DNA of 64,000 bases from Cadophora sp. MPI-SDFR-AT-0126 (Eukaryota; Ascomycota; Leotiomycetes; Helotiales; Ploettnerulaceae), in assembly GCA_020747065.1 (NCBI GenBank), contig JAGMVK010000005.1, forward strand, positions 1,302,001-1,366,000, read 5' to 3'. A program made the translations under genes and the position numbers. Under the pieces are notes generated by a model. The model did no database searches. It saw nothing but the letters and a program-made list of their open reading frames with translations, and had not been told where the DNA came from. Positions 45,320 through 56,757 of the stretch are shown here, in pieces. Within the stretch, counting starts at the first letter, position 1. Each line of letters starts with the position of its first letter.

Positions 45320-47228
45320 ACGAACAAAACAAAATTCCCCCGCGTTAATGGCTGAATGCTACTCCGTCTATCTCTTTCTCTTTTGTTCTGGCATGGTGGG
45401 AAGAGGGTTTGTGTGTATTGAATGAATGGAGGGGTGCCGATCGGAGGGAAGGTTGATAGATAGTGGCCGTGTAAAATAGATGACCGTCGATTCTTCCTGA
45501 ATTTTGAGCCCCCTCTTGGTTTTTTTGCTGCTGATCAGTGTCTACAATCTGTTTTCTGGTATTTTCCTGCTGAACGCGAGAAAATACGGTGCATAATGGT
45601 GGAGGGCCTCACTTCAAGTGCTAATTCAGCCTGATATCTCAAACGGAAATCAGGACGCCGCCCGGATCTCAAGCAACATCATCATTCTCTCAGGACTTTA
45701 CGTTATAAGCAGTCTTCGAGACATTCAGACAGCGTTCAAATTCATCTTCCAAGAGCAATATGACCACGAACCCTCAAGATATATTAATCAACCTTTCCTA
45801 CCACATTTCTTTACTGTTTTTTTACCTCCAGTCCGAATATATTTACCCTCCAGAACCTTAAAGATACTAAGCAAAGATATGTCATCACGACCGACCAGCC
45901 TGCTTGAATAAGCTAAACATTTGTCAAAGCAGGTCCGCGGGGTGGTTTCTCAGACCTTGAGTATGCAGATTATCTTGCGGAGACGATACGATACAGCTTC
46001 GAGCTTCTCCGTGATTGTTACGCCAAGGAGAGAGGCTGCTTTCATGCCCTTAGGTCGATGCTGTTATATTGGGCTTCCTGGTGTACGCCGGCATGAGACG
46101 ACTCCTGCATATACAGATGGGTGGATAAGTCTAGGGTGCCAACAGGAAGAGTCCGTGAACAATCTCACTCCCTCTGGTTGCAAACTCTTTCCGACTAGGA
46201 ATCAGCCTGGAGACACGCATAGGTCTATAGGTAATATTCTCATCTGAGTCTTCCAACAATGACAGATCCTCAGAACAGTTTTTGAAACTTCAATGGGACA
46301 CTTTCTACAACAGGACGACTCAGACATTGTGTGGCCGTGCTCTGGGATAGTTCGGGTTGAAATTGAGGAGAACAGCAATAGTACGCCAATAATTGGCACG
46401 TTGCTATGCTCTACAGAGTCAGAACTTTTCCTCGTGAAATTATCTGCCTCTTCTCATCCGTGTTTATATAGCGAGAAACAGATAACTTCACAGTGGCATG
46501 CTGCTGATATTCATCCGGAAGCACGACCTAACTTGGGCTGTTGCAGCAAAAGTCAATGTCATATCACATTCACAAGGAGGATATTTTTTATCTTGTCACA
46601 TTTTGCTATCGACTCTGACACGCACTTAGTCCCAAATTACAAGCAAATGTTTCGCACGAGTCTCTTTCATGGAGTCATGCTCGATCTCTCAATCCCCTGC
46701 AAATGCTCTCAGGCACGTACCACCACGCATATGTACCCGCCAGCGAGTCAAAAAGTGAATGATGAGGCGAGACAATGTCAGTGTTGCTGACCAGGTGTTA
46801 GCTAGTCAACGGGACTACAATCCTCCTCAATTGCGATGAAACGGGAAGATCGGAACAGGATGACCGAAATTGGGTATTGCAGATTCTGGGACCGTAATTT
46901 ATCATTATTGTCCTATGCTCTGCATATTGTCGGTTCGTTGCATTCGTTCGTTCGTGTGTAAGAAAAGGAAATATACTCCGGAAACCCGGTATTCGTGGAA
47001 CTCGTTGGTGAAAGCATATGCGCGTAGAGAAAATTGCAGAATTTCAAGATCGGTTCGTATGTATTAGAACTAGTCGCCATTGTTCAGATTATCCGGGATA
47101 GGAGTCTACCAGACATGGTCCATCAAATCTTGTGCTTGTTGTCTTGCGGATATGGACGGGTAACATCCTCTGCTGAAGGCGAAGATGCTGCTACCAATTC
47201 AGATCGGCGACAGCACATATGCGCATAG
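45320..47228. other. Intergenic region between convergent genes
   Basis: This is the 3' flank of ATP1 and of the GAF-protein gene. A 165-codon frame at 46293-46790 is Cys/His/Ser-rich without recognisable motifs and was not called. Confidence 0.45.
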
Positions 47229-50200
47229 CTAGTATCTGCGTTTGCGCGGAAAATCAAAGGAATGAGTCTTCAATTCGACTTCCTGGGCCTCATTGGCAGG
47301 GTAGGCATCTGAAAACGGAGCCGCGGTGTTGGATCGGTGTTGCTTTCGATCTTTCTTTTGAAAGATATCTCTCAGCTGTCCTCCAAACTCGAGCAGTCTC
47401 TCCCTATCAGCAGCTGGACTTTGAAAATTATCGTTTGCCATTCTACCTGCCTTTCGGAAAGCGCCCATAACGACCCCCCAGCTTCTGAATCTCTTGGGTC
47501 CTCCCTCAGAGAGGACTGGGATCAGCAGCCCTGTTTGGTAATCGGCTTCTCCGTACCTAGTATCGGCCAACTTATCTTGCCAGTGCTCGACTCCTCTGCT
47601 TCGGAGAACACGAATATGGACATCGGAAGCCAACTCAAGGGGTCTTGTCAGCCCATAAGCGACCAAAATTCTCTTGTGTAATCCGTTAGGTCCCAGAAGC
47701 TCTTGGTCAGACATGAACTGTCTCGCAGGCTTAATCTCAACAGCATAGATGAGATCGAAACCCAACGTCTGGGCTTGGAAGGCACAGGCGTGAGCTGCTT
47801 CTTCTAGGCAGTCGTCCGACAGATTATATGCAGATTCTACTGTATCGGCCGTTGAAGTTGAAATCATCCTGGTCAGACGTAGAGAGGGCGACTTGTAGAT
47901 GTCTATGCTCTTTTCCATCTTTTGCTGGGGGCTATGCTTACTGTCTGGTGTCGACAGGTCAATCAAGGGACTGCTGTCGTTCTTTCGACGATCCGTTCTT
48001 GAACAAATTGTTTTGCAAGCAACTGGCGCTTGAGGTACGTTGAGAAGCTTTGAAGACGGCATATCAGCAGCTTTCCGATTGGAATATCCATAGGCCAGGC
48101 TATCGAATTTTTGGCTTTGCTCGCGAGCAGGAAAACAGCTTCCGCTCAAGACCAATTCTCTCCGATCGCTGTGGCTAACGCTCTTGTCATTGTCGTTCAT
48201 GTCAGGTTCTTGCTCGTAGTCGGCTAGAGAAGCGATGCTTTCTAGATGGCTGAATCTTGGCTTCATATTTGGAGTCTCATTGAATCGGCCGCTCTTCATT
48301 CTTCTGACAGTTCTGGGAGTAATTGAAGTGCTTTGTCGAATTGGCTCAGCGCAATCTTCATCTGTGAGATCCTTGAAGTCGTTCCAGTCCAAGTCAAACT
48401 TTGGTTGAGTTGATAGGTCTGCTTCTCTAACAGAGTGAACCGGTGTGTTTGGTGGATGGGGATGGAGAGATGTCAGATCCGACGACGAGAATGGACGTGG
48501 CGACGAGACTCTAAAGCCATTTGGATATGATGCCAAGGACTCATGGAAAGGTTGACCTGCCGTCATTCCCAGCTGGTCAGAGACATTCTCATGTTGATTC
48601 TTCAAGCTGCTCGGACTTTCAAAGTATCCAGAGCTTGACTCTGCCGAGGATGGTGGAGTCTGCTCTGAATGGTGAAGCAAAGCTTCTTGACTTGTTCTGT
48701 TGATAAACAGACGAGACTGCATGGCTTTGGGGGTCTTGGCTTTGTGGTAAGTCAGAGCAGGTGGAACAAGATCAGAATCGACCGTGTTCAAACCAACAAC
48801 AGACTTGAAAATCTGAGCCTGGTAAGCCGTGTTATTAGGGGAATCTCGATCTAGAAGTGGCGTAGTGCGCTGATGAAGGTTTGCCATCGCATCAACTTGC
48901 AGCTTGAGGTCTTTCATCACCAGCGAGGTGAACTCGGCAAGTTCTCGACGCTGGACTGGCGTGAAAGAAAGTCGGGGCTTAGCTGAAAATATAGCAAAGA
49001 CTCCGAGAACTTCTCCACATGTAGACATCATAGGTGCCCCAGCCCAGAAACGAATGTTCGGTCGAGAGATTACCAAAGGGTTGTTCGTGAATCGCCAGTC
49101 CTGAGATGGTCAGCATTTGTTTTAGATATCATATAGCTGGGGTTGCGTACTGCCTTCGCATCCAGAATGACGAGAACATCCTTTGAGAGTAGGCAATGTG
49201 CTGCGAAACTGATAGTCCGGTCCACATTGGATTGGTTATAACCATTCTCAGCCTTGAACACCTCGCTGTCTTCATCGAAGAAGCTAAGAGAGACAGATTT
49301 GGTCCCAAATTTCTTCATTGCCAATCGGATAAGGTCTGCCGCTTTCTCCTGACCCCATCGTGGCCACAGGATATCATATCGACGACTCAGCATCATTCTG
49401 TCAGCTTCTCCTGGCGGAAAGACGCTTGGAAGGTACTCGAATGACGAACTGAGTGGGGGAGGTGGTGGGGGGTTGATCAAATTGAAATGACCCTTATAAC
49501 AATGGTTAGCATGACCGTACTCTATGTTTGCAGGAAAAAGTCCTTACCTGAGAATAGGATTCCATATACTGTCTCCAGGCGGCATGGTGGGAAGGATGTT
49601 GAGCCACTTTGATGACAACGTACTCAATGTCTTGCTTTTGATACTGGCTCACTTGCTGTGTGTAACCTCTGGGCTCATCAGGTTCGTACGACGGAGAAAA
49701 GGACATCTCCTCGCGGCCATATGCGAGTGCTGCATCGATATTGATAGATAATGGCTGGGTGATATCGATGGATTCAACATCACTTCTCCTCCTATGGCGA
49801 GCTGCCCTGGAAGGCAAGCCGTATTCCCTCAGGCTCGTGACAGCACTGTCGTCCGCTGAAACAGTTTGAGGTCCAAAGAGCGCGAGAGCAGCCTCTCCTC
49901 TGTTGCGTGCAATCGTGATTGCTGAGACCGGGCCGTCTGGGTTCGAGCTTATGACCGCATTCAGACTCGAAGGTGTCAAATTGGCTTGCTCTTTTCGAGG
50001 AAACAGACGATATTTCAACGGGTCAACATAAGGCGACGGGTGCATGATATCTTCCTCGTCTTCAGGTTGCTGCACCTCATGGCTCGTCTCATCCAATGAC
50101 TCTAGTAAAAGCTGCGGTTGAGGCTCATCCTGCGCTGGTTTCTTCTGCGACTTACTGCTTGATTTTCCAAATAGGTTCTTTACGAACCGGACAGTTGCGT

Positions 50201-50429
50201 ACTTCTTGTCTTTCTTGGCTCTCTCTGCAGCCTGCCTCGCCTCCTCCTCTATATTCAAAGTGTTGTCCCGCTCTTTGAGGTTGTCAAGGAAGTCTTTGAG
50301 ACCTTCACTGTGAAAGGCACGACTTGCTACGATATCATCTTGTGCTTGCTGTTGACCGCTGACTTCGTCATCAGCCATCATCGCAAAGAAACTGCTGCTG
50401 AGTTCCTCATCCGTCATGGAAGAGCTCAT
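47229..50429 (-). CDS. GAF-domain protein, large and otherwise disordered
   Basis: Three exons, 50429-49548, 49492-49151 and 49100-47229, with introns of 55 and 50 bp; 1031 residues. Residues 1-290 are polar with a charged helix (EEEARQAAERAKKDKKYA). From about residue 320 to 470 runs a GAF-like domain: an LSRRYDILWPRWG lead, VSLSFFDEDSEVFKAENGY, a SFAAHCLLSKDVLVILDA strand, NPLVISRPNIRFWAGAPM and VLGVFAIFSAKPR. This is the order seen in fungal GAF proteins related to phytochrome and cyclic-nucleotide sensor domains. No histidine kinase, cyclase or phytochrome cysteine follows. The remaining 550 residues are Ser/Pro-rich except for a second globular patch, AHACAFQAQTLGFDLIYAVEI, which may be another GAF-like fold. 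The ligand is unknown; a signalling scaffold is the best guess. Confidence 0.78.
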
Positions 50430-51306
50430 CTTGACAAGCTTCCATGCAGTGACCCGAAATCACTAGTAGATCGAAGTGTACTTCCCGAAAGGATAGTCCT
50501 CTGAGACCTGAGAACAGCCTGGAATTGATACCTGGAGCATTGTTAGCATGAGCAAAAGGTAAGCTTCGTCGCGTCTTCAAATTCGCTCGAATTTCTGGGA
50601 CACAACTTACCTCAACGGCGCAAAGTGAACAAGTCCATGCGCAACAAAGTCGCAGTTGTCGCAGTAGTCGCAGGAGTGTACAGACTCGGGAAAAGGGAGT
50701 ACAAATCACCAATTGATATCAATGTCCGCGTTTGCGCAGAATCGCGGAAATTGACGCTCGAGTGACGTTGTTGGTGATGTTTTGTTGACAGAAAAGAAGC
50801 GGAGATTTAATTTTCGAAGTTTGTGTGAAGCTTAGTAGATTCTCGAAAGATGATGCCTGATTCGAAGGTGAATTCGCCCATCAGGAATTGATGGCGGCGC
50901 GTGATGGCCGTCTTGCGGACGAGTTCACCTTTGCCAGATGTGGGATATCGTGAACGAAGCCCACCCGCCGAGGGCAGGGCAAGGCAAGGCAAGTGCAAGA
51001 GGGGACGTCGATTTGGGTCTTGAAAGGGAAGGAGGCCAGCTGCTATCCACATCCATATTGCAAACAAAGGAGGACAGCACGGAATAAGAAGTTTAGAGAG
51101 TTCGAATAGAGAGATGGATTCCAACAAGCAGTGAGTTTAGACAGTAAGACAACGCTTGTCCTGCTTTCTTTCTCCTTGTCTAGTGGGGTGGTGGAGCTCA
51201 TGTGGTGTTGACTTGACGGCGTCCACTCATGCATGCCCTGTCTACAATGCAGTGTCCTGTACAAGGTACAAGACGTTACAACACAGCACATGCTGTGTTA
51301 GTGAAG

Positions 51307-51323
51307 CTCGAGTTTAACTCGAG
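51307..51323. repeat. Near-perfect palindrome with two CTCGAG arms
   Basis: ctcgagtt and aactcgag flank a single t. The 8-bp arms could bind a dimeric factor; no gene start lies close. Confidence 0.6.
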
Positions 51324-51894
51324 ACCATTTATATACACGAAGGTTTGCTCAGCTGCCAATGAAGTGACTGACTCTTAACGCTGGAGCCTCGGGAGCCGAG
51401 TGAGAGAAACTTGGGGCATCTTTGATTCCGCAAGCAAGGAAGCGCAAACGCGTCATGGAATCAGATTCAGGACGGGCCCGAGATTTTAAGATGTGAGATA
51501 TAATATGAGATGTGCCAATCCGAGCCAGAGCCCAGGCAAGCCTTCGACTTACGATCAGATCTGGTTCATGCCGATCACCACAGCGGATACTGGTCCCATG
51601 CCCGCTGCACCCGAACATCCTGACGAAGCTCCTCAATTGGCGGCTCTCTCCACTCAACGGCCGAACGGTCATGCGATGCCATTATGATAGACATGGTGAT
51701 GTGATGAGGGCTTGAGTCGAGAAGGGGATAAGGAGGGACGATCGACCAGATGAGCTGAGACATCATTGACAAACTCGACTCCAAGGCCAACAGGCGGCCC
51801 GATCCGATTTAAGCTGGGCCGACCTGGGCACAGCACAAAGTACAAATGACAAGACGTCTCAAAAGAAGAGACACTCCTCGGTTTCTAGGTAAAA

Positions 51895-52041
51895 ATGGCT
51901 ATTCAATTAGACATCGTTGCTAATGGTGCTCCAGCTTCCGGTTGGACTACAGAAGAGCTCAGAAGAAAAGAAACTGTTCGGCCCCTTGCTTTTTCCCACA
52001 AGCGAGAAGGCCGTGCGTCCAATGTTGACACTCGAAAATGA
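51895..52041 (+). CDS. Possible small ORF or N-terminal gene remnant
   Basis: A 48-codon frame starts at an ATG in good context (aaaaATGGC) and begins MAIQLDIVANGAPASGW, continuing WTTEELRRKE. It reads like the start of an ordinary soluble protein rather than random sequence, then ends at TGA in polar residues. No splice continuation with protein-like sequence was found. It may be the relic of a lost gene, a short real protein or chance. Confidence 0.25.
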   Translation: MAIQLDIVANGAPASGWTTEELRRKETVRPLAFSHKREGRASNVDTRK

Positions 52042-53248
52042 TAGGACAACCCGACAAATCCACTATTTCTAGCTGTGGCACACGAAATTTGAGTCTCTCA
52101 ATGACCCAGCTCTCTTCATTCGGCTAGGCCTTCCTGCATGTGCATCCCAAACTAGAATTCCGAGCCGTGGAACTGGAGGGGTTGGTTTTCGTCTCTTCTA
52201 CAGAACTGGATACCTGTACAAAGGCACCTTTGCGCTTGCAGCTGTCTGTTACCAAATCATCTCGAGTACATCACAGCCAGAGTCTGATAGAATCACAGTC
52301 CCAGAGATCTTCCTAGCATGAGGAACGGACCGGAGCTCTTCGTACGACAATGATGCTGCTGCGAGCTTCTGTATTCTATTGCACAATTGTCCCAATCTGG
52401 CCATCCACAGAAACCCCGAGTCGCCGACTCAGTCCAAGATACCAGGATTTCCTCAAATTCATTGAGATTAATGTCGGGTCTTGACAGTGCATACAAACAA
52501 CTAAGTAAAGACAATATCAATTCTCTACAAGCAGGATAACATAACCTCTCCGCCATCCGGCCCTCTCCCTCAAGATACAAACCTAAATTCTCAAAATCTC
52601 TCCCACCTTACCTCCCACCTGGCGCAAACTCTGCATCATGCCTTCCTCCCGTTTGTAACGGGAGCACGGCAGCATCACATAACAAGGGTCTTTGAATGCC
52701 ATCCATTCCCTGTCTTGTTTGGACGTCAAGCACGAGGTTCCCGACTTGGCATGTCTCATTTCGTATAGTTTCGTCTTGGTACAAGGCAAAGAGCTGTGCT
52801 GTCCTAGAGAGTGCTCGCCGAGTTTCAAGTGCAGGTTACCTCAGAAATGGATACAAGAAATCTTCAGATTGCAACAACCGGCATCAAGCTAGGTCGAGCC
52901 TTTGAGTGGATAGAGTGCAGCCAACATTTCCGTCAGAAGAGAGTTTGTTTCGACTCGTGCTTGCGCGTGGCGTCACGGAAGAGAGCTGTCTTGGTTCTCT
53001 TAGATTAGTCAATGATAGAGAGACCTAGGAGGGATTGGACTTACTAGGAAATGACCTTGCTAGCTAAAGTACAAATGTGTTTCCTAAAGACTCGCTCAGT
53101 AAAGCTATCCTTGTTCACGTTACCCATCAAGGGCCAAGAAATGAACATATTAAAGCTTCAATTCTATACCAAGTCAAAGCTAACATTGTACAGTCTTCAT
53201 GAAGAAGCATTCATCTAATATGATACAAATTCATCTCTCAAGTCCAAA

Positions 53249-54496
53249 TCACTTCCCCTCCTCGCACACCACAGCCACAACTACGCATATATCATCCACC
53301 TTCCCACCCCTCCAATTCTCATGCGGGTAGTATTTCTGCACTTCCCTTGCGAACGGCCCATCAACTCTAGTATTCATGCTCGCTGATTTGGCTTCACTCG
53401 TGATGCCCACTGCCAGGAAACTCTGCAAACTCGGTATCTCCTCCGCACCACTCTTCCCATCATCCGCCATTATGAAGTTGTGCAAGCCCTTGCCCACACC
53501 AACTCCACCATTGGTGTGTTCCCACGCCCTCGCACCTAACATAACCTTCGAGACGATCCTCAGGATATCCTGACTCGACAGGTTATCCCAGACGCCATCA
53601 CTCGCAAAGACAAGGACATCACCATGTCTCAGCGTATGCTGCGAAACATTCGCATCCTTCGGGAAATCGCAGAGTTGCTCCCCTCCAAACGCCGCCGCCT
53701 GAGCCAGCACCTTCTCCGGCACAATCGACAGCTGATACGGCGTGTTGAACGCATGCGTCTGCGGCTCCGAATAATTATGAATCGCATTCAACCTCAACTG
53801 CACGAACCCGGAATCCCCCAAATTCGCAACCTCCAGCCCCCCATCACCCTTCGCAACAGCCACGCACGCTGTACTGCCACCCGCTCTGACCGTCTCGTCT
53901 TTACAGATATCCTCGTAGCCGCGCTGCATGAGACTTCTTGCGCCTAGGGGCGGGTTCCATTCTTCCGCTTTGTGAGTGTATGCTGCGTGCGCCATGTAGT
54001 CGCAGAACCCATGTGCGAAGTCCGCGGGGTCGACGCCTGAGTCGACCCAGCCTCCCACGCCGTCCGCGACGCCGAGGGCGACATCTGAGCTCGATCCCAC
54101 GCGGCTGATGAAGAAGGCATCTTGGCCGCTGTCGGGACGGGTGCGTTTGTCTTTCCGTCGCGCTCGGATGTGGTTATAGGGGTTGAAGTTGAAGACGTTG
54201 GTGTCAGGGTTGTAGCGGCGGTCTTTGGCTGTGAAGGAGGCGGCGATTCCGTACGTGAATTTCGAGGTGGAGAGGGAGGATTGGGAGGTCGAGAAGGCTC
54301 TGCTGGAGGTTTGTAGTGGCCGGGGAAGATTGTGTTTTGAACTATTGGATTTTGGTGGTAATGGCTGTGCAGAAAATCGCCGGACTCTAATGGATAGGGG
54401 ATTTCTGGAGGCAGATATCCCACTGCATTTGAGTGCTGTCAGATGTGAAGCGTTCGTCCTACATGCTGTAACAGCAATCCTCTCAATAGAAACCAT
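53249..54496 (-). CDS. PP2C-type protein phosphatase, Ptc7-like, mitochondrial
   Basis: A single exon of 415 residues. The N-terminal 75 residues are rich in Arg/Ser/Ala with RRFSAQP and SRAFSTSQ segments, as in mitochondrial presequences. The phosphatase domain follows: DSGQDAFFIS, ADGVGGWVDSG (metal Asp), AGGSTACVAV, LGDSGFVQLR, FASDGVWDNLSSQ and, near the end, VDDICVVVAVV. These are the order and spacing of the Ptc7/azr1 branch (MnSpoIIE/PP2C). The yeast homologue dephosphorylates coenzyme Q-biosynthesis and other mitochondrial proteins; the same role is inferred. All metal-binding aspartates are present. Length is normal, and the start is the first ATG before the presequence. It is transcribed divergently from the helix-turn-helix gene at 54968. 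Confidence 0.88.
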   Translation of the reverse strand: MVSIERIAVTACRTNASHLTALKCSGISASRNPLSIRVRRFSAQPLPPKSNSSKHNLPRPLQTSSRAFSTSQSSLSTSKFTYGIAASFTAKDRRYNPDTNVFNFNPYNHIRARRKDKRTRPDSGQDAFFISRVGSSSDVALGVADGVGGWVDSGVDPADFAHGFCDYMAHAAYTHKAEEWNPPLGARSLMQRGYEDICKDETVRAGGSTACVAVAKGDGGLEVANLGDSGFVQLRLNAIHNYSEPQTHAFNTPYQLSIVPEKVLAQAAAFGGEQLCDFPKDANVSQHTLRHGDVLVFASDGVWDNLSSQDILRIVSKVMLGARAWEHTNGGVGVGKGLHNFIMADDGKSGAEEIPSLQSFLAVGITSEAKSASMNTRVDGPFAREVQKYYPHENWRGGKVDDICVVVAVVCEEGK

Positions 54497-54967
54497 CGTT
54501 CTGTATGTATGGTCGAAGGGAACAAGGCGAAGCCCGCAGGCTCGCTGAAGAAATCGAATAAAACTTAGACAATCACCACCATATTTCCAGGAATTGGCGA
54601 TTGTAAAATGTCAGTGAAACGAATTTCGCTTTTTGGGAGTTGTTTGCTGAATCTGCTGTCCTGGTCAGGTCCCGAATCTGGTCGTGTCAGTTGAAATAGA
54701 ATGGAGATCCGAATAAACTTCACGCGAAGATGCGTTCCAGTCGTCATTTTGCTTTGCCATCCCTGCACGGATCCAATTCCGCCTCACAGCCCCCCCTGCG
54801 AATCCACATTTCACTGCCGCCAAAATCGGACATCCATATTCAGTATCAGCTTTCATCTTCAGCCTCGTCAGCCTGGTGAGCTGCACAGGTACAACAAGTC
54901 TTCGTAAGTTCTCCACAGAGGGCCACTGACATTGTATGAATGGTACCCAGTCTACCAGTATCAGATC
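54497..54967. promoter_or_regulatory. Shared divergent promoter region
   Basis: 471 bases separate the divergent starts of the Ptc7-type phosphatase (-) and the helix-turn-helix protein (+). No well-defined element was picked out. Confidence 0.4.
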
Positions 54968-55597
54968 ATGGCGCCAACCCTCCCCAAACCTACAGTAGTC
55001 GCCATCGAAACCGCCATCCAAATCGCCCACGCCCAAAACAAAGGACCAGACATGACCGCCATCGCCACAATATTCTCCACCACCTACCAGACCGTCATAC
55101 GAATCCGACGGCGCCTGCTGAAATTCGAACGCACTGGCGTTGTCGACGAGCATAAGCGGTCCGGGCCGAAATATCTCAAGTCCCAAAACGAGGAGGCGAT
55201 CGTGAACACGATCCGGCTGTTTGTCGAGGGGCATCCTGGCACGGGCCAGAAAGCTGTGTGTGATGAACTGGAGGAGAAATTCGGAGTGAGGTATAGTCCA
55301 ATCACGGTTAGTAGGTTGATGAAGGTTAAGGGGATCCCGCATAAGAATACGAATAAGTTTTATAAGAAGGCGAAGTTGGTTTCCACGCATCCGGATGGAG
55401 AGGTTATGCCTTTGCCTGAGACGGTGGAAGAGGGACTGCGTGTAGCTGACGGTGTAGTGTATGAGCCGTATTTTAGTCCATATGCACAACCTATTGCAGC
55501 TGGAAATAGTTCGGTGAGGTACAATCATCAATGCAAGCATGTTGACAGCCAGTACTGTAATATCGGCTTTTACCAAAGTGACGTCCTAAATGTCTAA
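54968..55597 (+). CDS. Helix-turn-helix protein resembling a transposase DNA-binding domain
   Basis: A single frame of 209 residues from the ATG at 54968; the frame stays open 12 codons upstream but without an ATG. Two helix-turn-helix units are visible. The first, residues about 18-55, contains AIATIFSTTYQTVIRIRRRL. The second, about 75-120, contains GQKAVCDELEEKFGVRYSPI, then TVSRLMKVKGIPHK. This pairing resembles the homeodomain-like DNA-binding part of Tc1/mariner-type transposases and bacterial IS630-like helpers. No DDE catalytic domain follows; instead there is a Pro/Tyr-rich tail. No terminal inverted repeats were found around it. A domesticated DNA-binding protein is plausible. An intron near 55512 that changes the tail cannot be excluded. 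Confidence 0.65.
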   Translation: MAPTLPKPTVVAIETAIQIAHAQNKGPDMTAIATIFSTTYQTVIRIRRRLLKFERTGVVDEHKRSGPKYLKSQNEEAIVNTIRLFVEGHPGTGQKAVCDELEEKFGVRYSPITVSRLMKVKGIPHKNTNKFYKKAKLVSTHPDGEVMPLPETVEEGLRVADGVVYEPYFSPYAQPIAAGNSSVRYNHQCKHVDSQYCNIGFYQSDVLNV

Positions 55598-55989
55598 CTT
55601 CTAAGATTGAATGTTAGGCGTTGAGGAATTTCTGTATCTGGGCCCTGAATAGAATCAAGTCCTAGCCAGTACCAAAGCTGGTTCTGTCAATATGACATTG
55701 TAAAGCTGTCAATCTCAACGACCAACTCATTACTTGACATGACTGCTTCCTCGCACTTGGCATGATTGTAGCAAGACTTCTGCTGCTGAGCAGACTGGGG
55801 CCTCAGAATATGATTGACAGTAGAGAGAGAGACACTTAGATTGAGAGAAAAAGCTTTTATAGAGTCTGTTCTGGAAGTGGGATATCTATAGACCTAGTAG
55901 CATGAATATCGAGACAAGTACGCCTTCCAATGCAACCAGAGTTCCTACCTATTCATCCATCTCCTCCAGATTGCCCACTTATCGCCCCT
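55598..55989. other. Intergenic region between convergent genes
   Basis: 3' flank of the helix-turn-helix gene and the Jac1-type gene. Nothing else was seen. Confidence 0.5.
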
Positions 55990-56757
55990 CTAATGCACAA
56001 GCACAACCGGCTTCCCCCTCTCCCAAGCATCCAAACTCTCCCTAATATTAACCCAATACCTCAACCTAACCGCCTCCTCCTTCGCCCCCACAAGATCATC
56101 CGCCCTAAACGCCCTATCCAACACCCCCTCGCTCTCCTCAATCCTCTCCTCATTAACCCTCCTCATCTCCTCGAGCTCCCCCTCCTCCCTCGCATTCTCA
56201 ATCTCCTCCCGCGCATCCAGCACCTCCATCAGCAGCTCCGGATCATCCACCTTGGCCGTCTCGTCCTCCGCGACGTCGATCCCTCGCAAGCCGAGCAGGT
56301 ACTGCGCGCGCAGTAAGGGGTTCTGCAGGGTCTTGTAGGCTTCGTTGATGCGTGCCGAGGTCGCTTCCGCGCGCGTCTTGAGGTGCTGCGGATGCCGGTC
56401 CGGGTGGGCGATGGATTGGAGTTGGAGGAATTCGCGGCGGAGTTCGCGCACGTCGATGTGGAAGGGGCCGTTGGGCGGGGGGCCTGAGGGGAGGGTTTTG
56501 GGGAAGAATTCGTAGTGTGTTTGGGGGATTGGGTTGGATTTTATGGCATCGTCGGCGTGTGGTTGGGGAGAGGTAGTGGAGGTGGTCTGCCAACGTCTTT
56601 GGGATCGCGAGTGTGTATTTGATGATTCTAGATTCCTGCTGCAGGCTCGGCAAATGGGTACTGAGATTTGTGAAGGCCTGGGAAGTGCTGTTGTGAGTTT
56701 GCGATTGGGGTTTGCGTTGCGGGCCAGCTGCCGCCGGAGAGAGAACGTTGAGCGCAT
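55990..56757 (-). CDS. JAC1: Mitochondrial iron-sulfur J-protein co-chaperone (HscB/Jac1)
   Basis: A single exon of 255 residues from the ATG at 56757; the frame is open further upstream but has no other ATG. The first 60 residues are Arg/Ser/Thr-rich without acidic residues, a mitochondrial presequence. A CxxC pair in VPICRACSRN (Cys36, Cys39) resembles the first half of the zinc knuckle of animal HSCB. The J-domain runs from HYEFFP at about 81, with the HPD tripeptide at 118-120 and NEAYKTLQNPLLRAQYLLGL. The C-terminal three-helix domain that binds Isu1 contains LLMEVLDAREEIENA and RLRYWVNIRESLDAW. It stimulates the Hsp70 that releases Fe-S clusters from the scaffold; the gene is essential in yeast. 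Confidence 0.92.
   Translation of the reverse strand: MRSTFSLRRQLARNANPNRKLTTALPRPSQISVPICRACSRNLESSNTHSRSQRRWQTTSTTSPQPHADDAIKSNPIPQTHYEFFPKTLPSGPPPNGPFHIDVRELRREFLQLQSIAHPDRHPQHLKTRAEATSARINEAYKTLQNPLLRAQYLLGLRGIDVAEDETAKVDDPELLMEVLDAREEIENAREEGELEEMRRVNEERIEESEGVLDRAFRADDLVGAKEEAVRLRYWVNIRESLDAWERGKPVVLVH

Larger units (their letters stand above)
50430..53248. other. Gene-poor stretch
   Basis: Promoter of the GAF-protein gene at the left, 3' flank of the Ptc7-type gene at the right. It contains a palindrome (51307) and a 48-codon ATG frame (51895). Nothing else could be supported. Confidence 0.45.

Noticed and set aside
46293..46790. 165-codon frame on the + strand between ATP1 and the GAF gene
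   Set aside because: Cys/His/Ser-rich random-looking sequence with no motif, in the shared 3' flank of two convergent genes.
54665..55576. 303-codon minus-strand frame overlapping the helix-turn-helix gene
   Set aside because: It is the antisense shadow of the + strand gene, whose helix-turn-helix pattern is clear.
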